Positions 22,605 through 22,979 of a stretch of DNA of 22,979 nucleotides are shown here, piece by piece (the first letter of the stretch is position 1; every line of letters begins with the position of its first letter). The stretch lies in the NCBI GenBank assembly GCA_036404255.1, contig DASWOP010000229.1:1-22979 (forward strand), read 5' to 3'. A program made the position numbers and the translations under genes. Under the pieces are notes generated by a model that was not told the origin of the DNA, did not search any database, and saw nothing but the letters and a program-made list of their open reading frames with translations. Source of the DNA: JARLFX01 sp036404255. GTDB lineage: Bacteria > Acidobacteriota > Terriglobia > Terriglobales > Acidobacteriaceae.

Positions 22605-22869
22605 ATTCGGGTCCTCTCTACCTTACGATTCGCACTCAAGGATGTGCAAGTCATCCAGGCCCTGTGTGCTGCGCCGCCGGCGGCCGAGTGCTCGCTCACT
22701 CTACAGATTTAGACACCATGTGCTCCGCTTTGTTCCGAAAATTCTCGGCTTTTAGGCCTCCCCGGGCGGAAAAGAGCTCGTCTAAGAAATCCAGCAGGCG
22801 GGTGAGCGACTTTTTTGCCCCATGCGGTTTAAGGCTTCAATAGATTTGCATCAGGAAAGGAATATTCCC
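22605..22869. promoter_or_regulatory. Divergent regulatory region with several dyads
   Basis: A 265-bp region between the ECF sigma operon (leftward) and a small exported protein gene (rightward). It contains GGATG/CATCC with a 7-base centre (22640-22656), the perfect 12-bp palindrome GCCGCCGGCGGC (22673-22684), and GAGTG/CACTC with a 6-base centre (22686-22701). These may be operators. A T6 run at 22811-22816 precedes a weak promoter-like stretch (TTTGCC, 16 bp, TTCAAT) for the rightward gene. No promoter here is convincing. Confidence 0.4.
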
Positions 22870-22979
22870 ATGAATCGTACAGTTCTGAGCCTAGCTTTTG
22901 GAGCTCTACTACTTGCAGGCACGGCTGCCAACGCGCAGGTGTATGTCCACATTGGGCCGCCGCGGCACCCACGCGAGAT
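22870..22979 (+). CDS. Small exported protein, 3' end outside window
   Basis: The first 36 codons of a gene run off the right edge. They encode a Sec signal peptide (MNRTVLSLAFGALLLAGTAA, cut after NAQ or NA) followed by VYVHIGPPRHPRE, a start often seen in short basic exported proteins of Acidobacteria (from memory). AAGGA lies 9 bases before the ATG, a good ribosome binding site. The function cannot be told from this fragment. It is divergent from the ECF sigma operon, so it may be a target of that sigma factor, but no matching promoter is evident. Confidence 0.65.
   Translation, partial: MNRTVLSLAFGALLLAGTAANAQVYVHIGPPRHPRE

Noticed and set aside
22780..22816. Intrinsic terminator ending in T6 at 22811-22816
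   Set aside because: Only a 4-bp stem with a large loop can be formed before the T-run, and no rightward gene precedes it.
1..22979. Mobile elements, CRISPR arrays, defence islands, tRNA or rRNA genes
   Set aside because: No transposase, integrase, spaced direct repeats, tRNA cloverleaf or rRNA sequence was recognised anywhere in the window.

Overview
This window looks like chromosomal DNA of an Acidobacteriota member, probably class Terriglobia (Terriglobus/Granulicella/Edaphobacter type). That is inferred from moderately high GC, from secreted DUF1549/DUF1553, DUF1501 and PPC-domain proteins, from two ECF sigma-factor operons, and from a compact rnc-lepB-lepB-asmA cluster. No rRNA, tRNA, CRISPR array, insertion sequence or phage gene is visible. 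Most of the window is housekeeping or envelope-related, with several unusual protein variants.

Left part, + strand (1-7222): the 3' end of an MFS transporter gene cut by the window edge, a leader of about 300 bp, then a three-gene module for exported proteins (DUF1549/DUF1553 protein, Tat-type DUF1501 protein, PPC-domain protein; the last two overlap by 4 bp), then a RidA-family protein. The RidA-like protein lacks the usual catalytic arginine. The DUF1549 protein lacks the cysteine/histidine-rich motif usual in planctomycete relatives.

Middle, - strand (7250-12037): a PEBP/YbhB-family protein; two PLP-dependent trans-sulfuration enzymes joined by a TAATG junction (cystathionine gamma-synthase-like followed by a cystathionine beta-lyase resembling the plant enzyme), which together could convert cysteine plus activated homoserine to homocysteine; and an ECF sigma factor operon containing a two-TM protein (candidate anti-sigma factor) and a three-TM protein with two zinc ribbons.

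12184-14909, + strand: a 23S rRNA 2'-O-methyltransferase of the RlmB/TrmH family, followed after 2 bp by an exported M1-peptidase-like protein whose metal-binding motif is degenerate. Its stop codon directly abuts the stop codon of the convergent asmA-like gene.

Right part, - strand (14910-22604), transcribed right to left: ECF sigma factor, anti-sigma factor with a TonB-C-like external domain, a good sigma-70 type promoter, an exported TPR protein, RNase III, two tandem signal peptidases I, and an AsmA-family protein. Perfect or near-perfect RNA hairpins lie just before rnc and between the two lepB genes. They are candidates for RNase III processing or other post-transcriptional control. At the right edge the first 36 codons of a small exported protein begin on the + strand.

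No complete, clearly new multi-gene defence or metabolic system is evident. The most interesting items are the heme-motif-less PSD1 module, the ECF/double-zinc-ribbon cassette, the degenerate M1 protein, the anti-sigma/TonB-C fusion and the hairpins around rnc and lepB.
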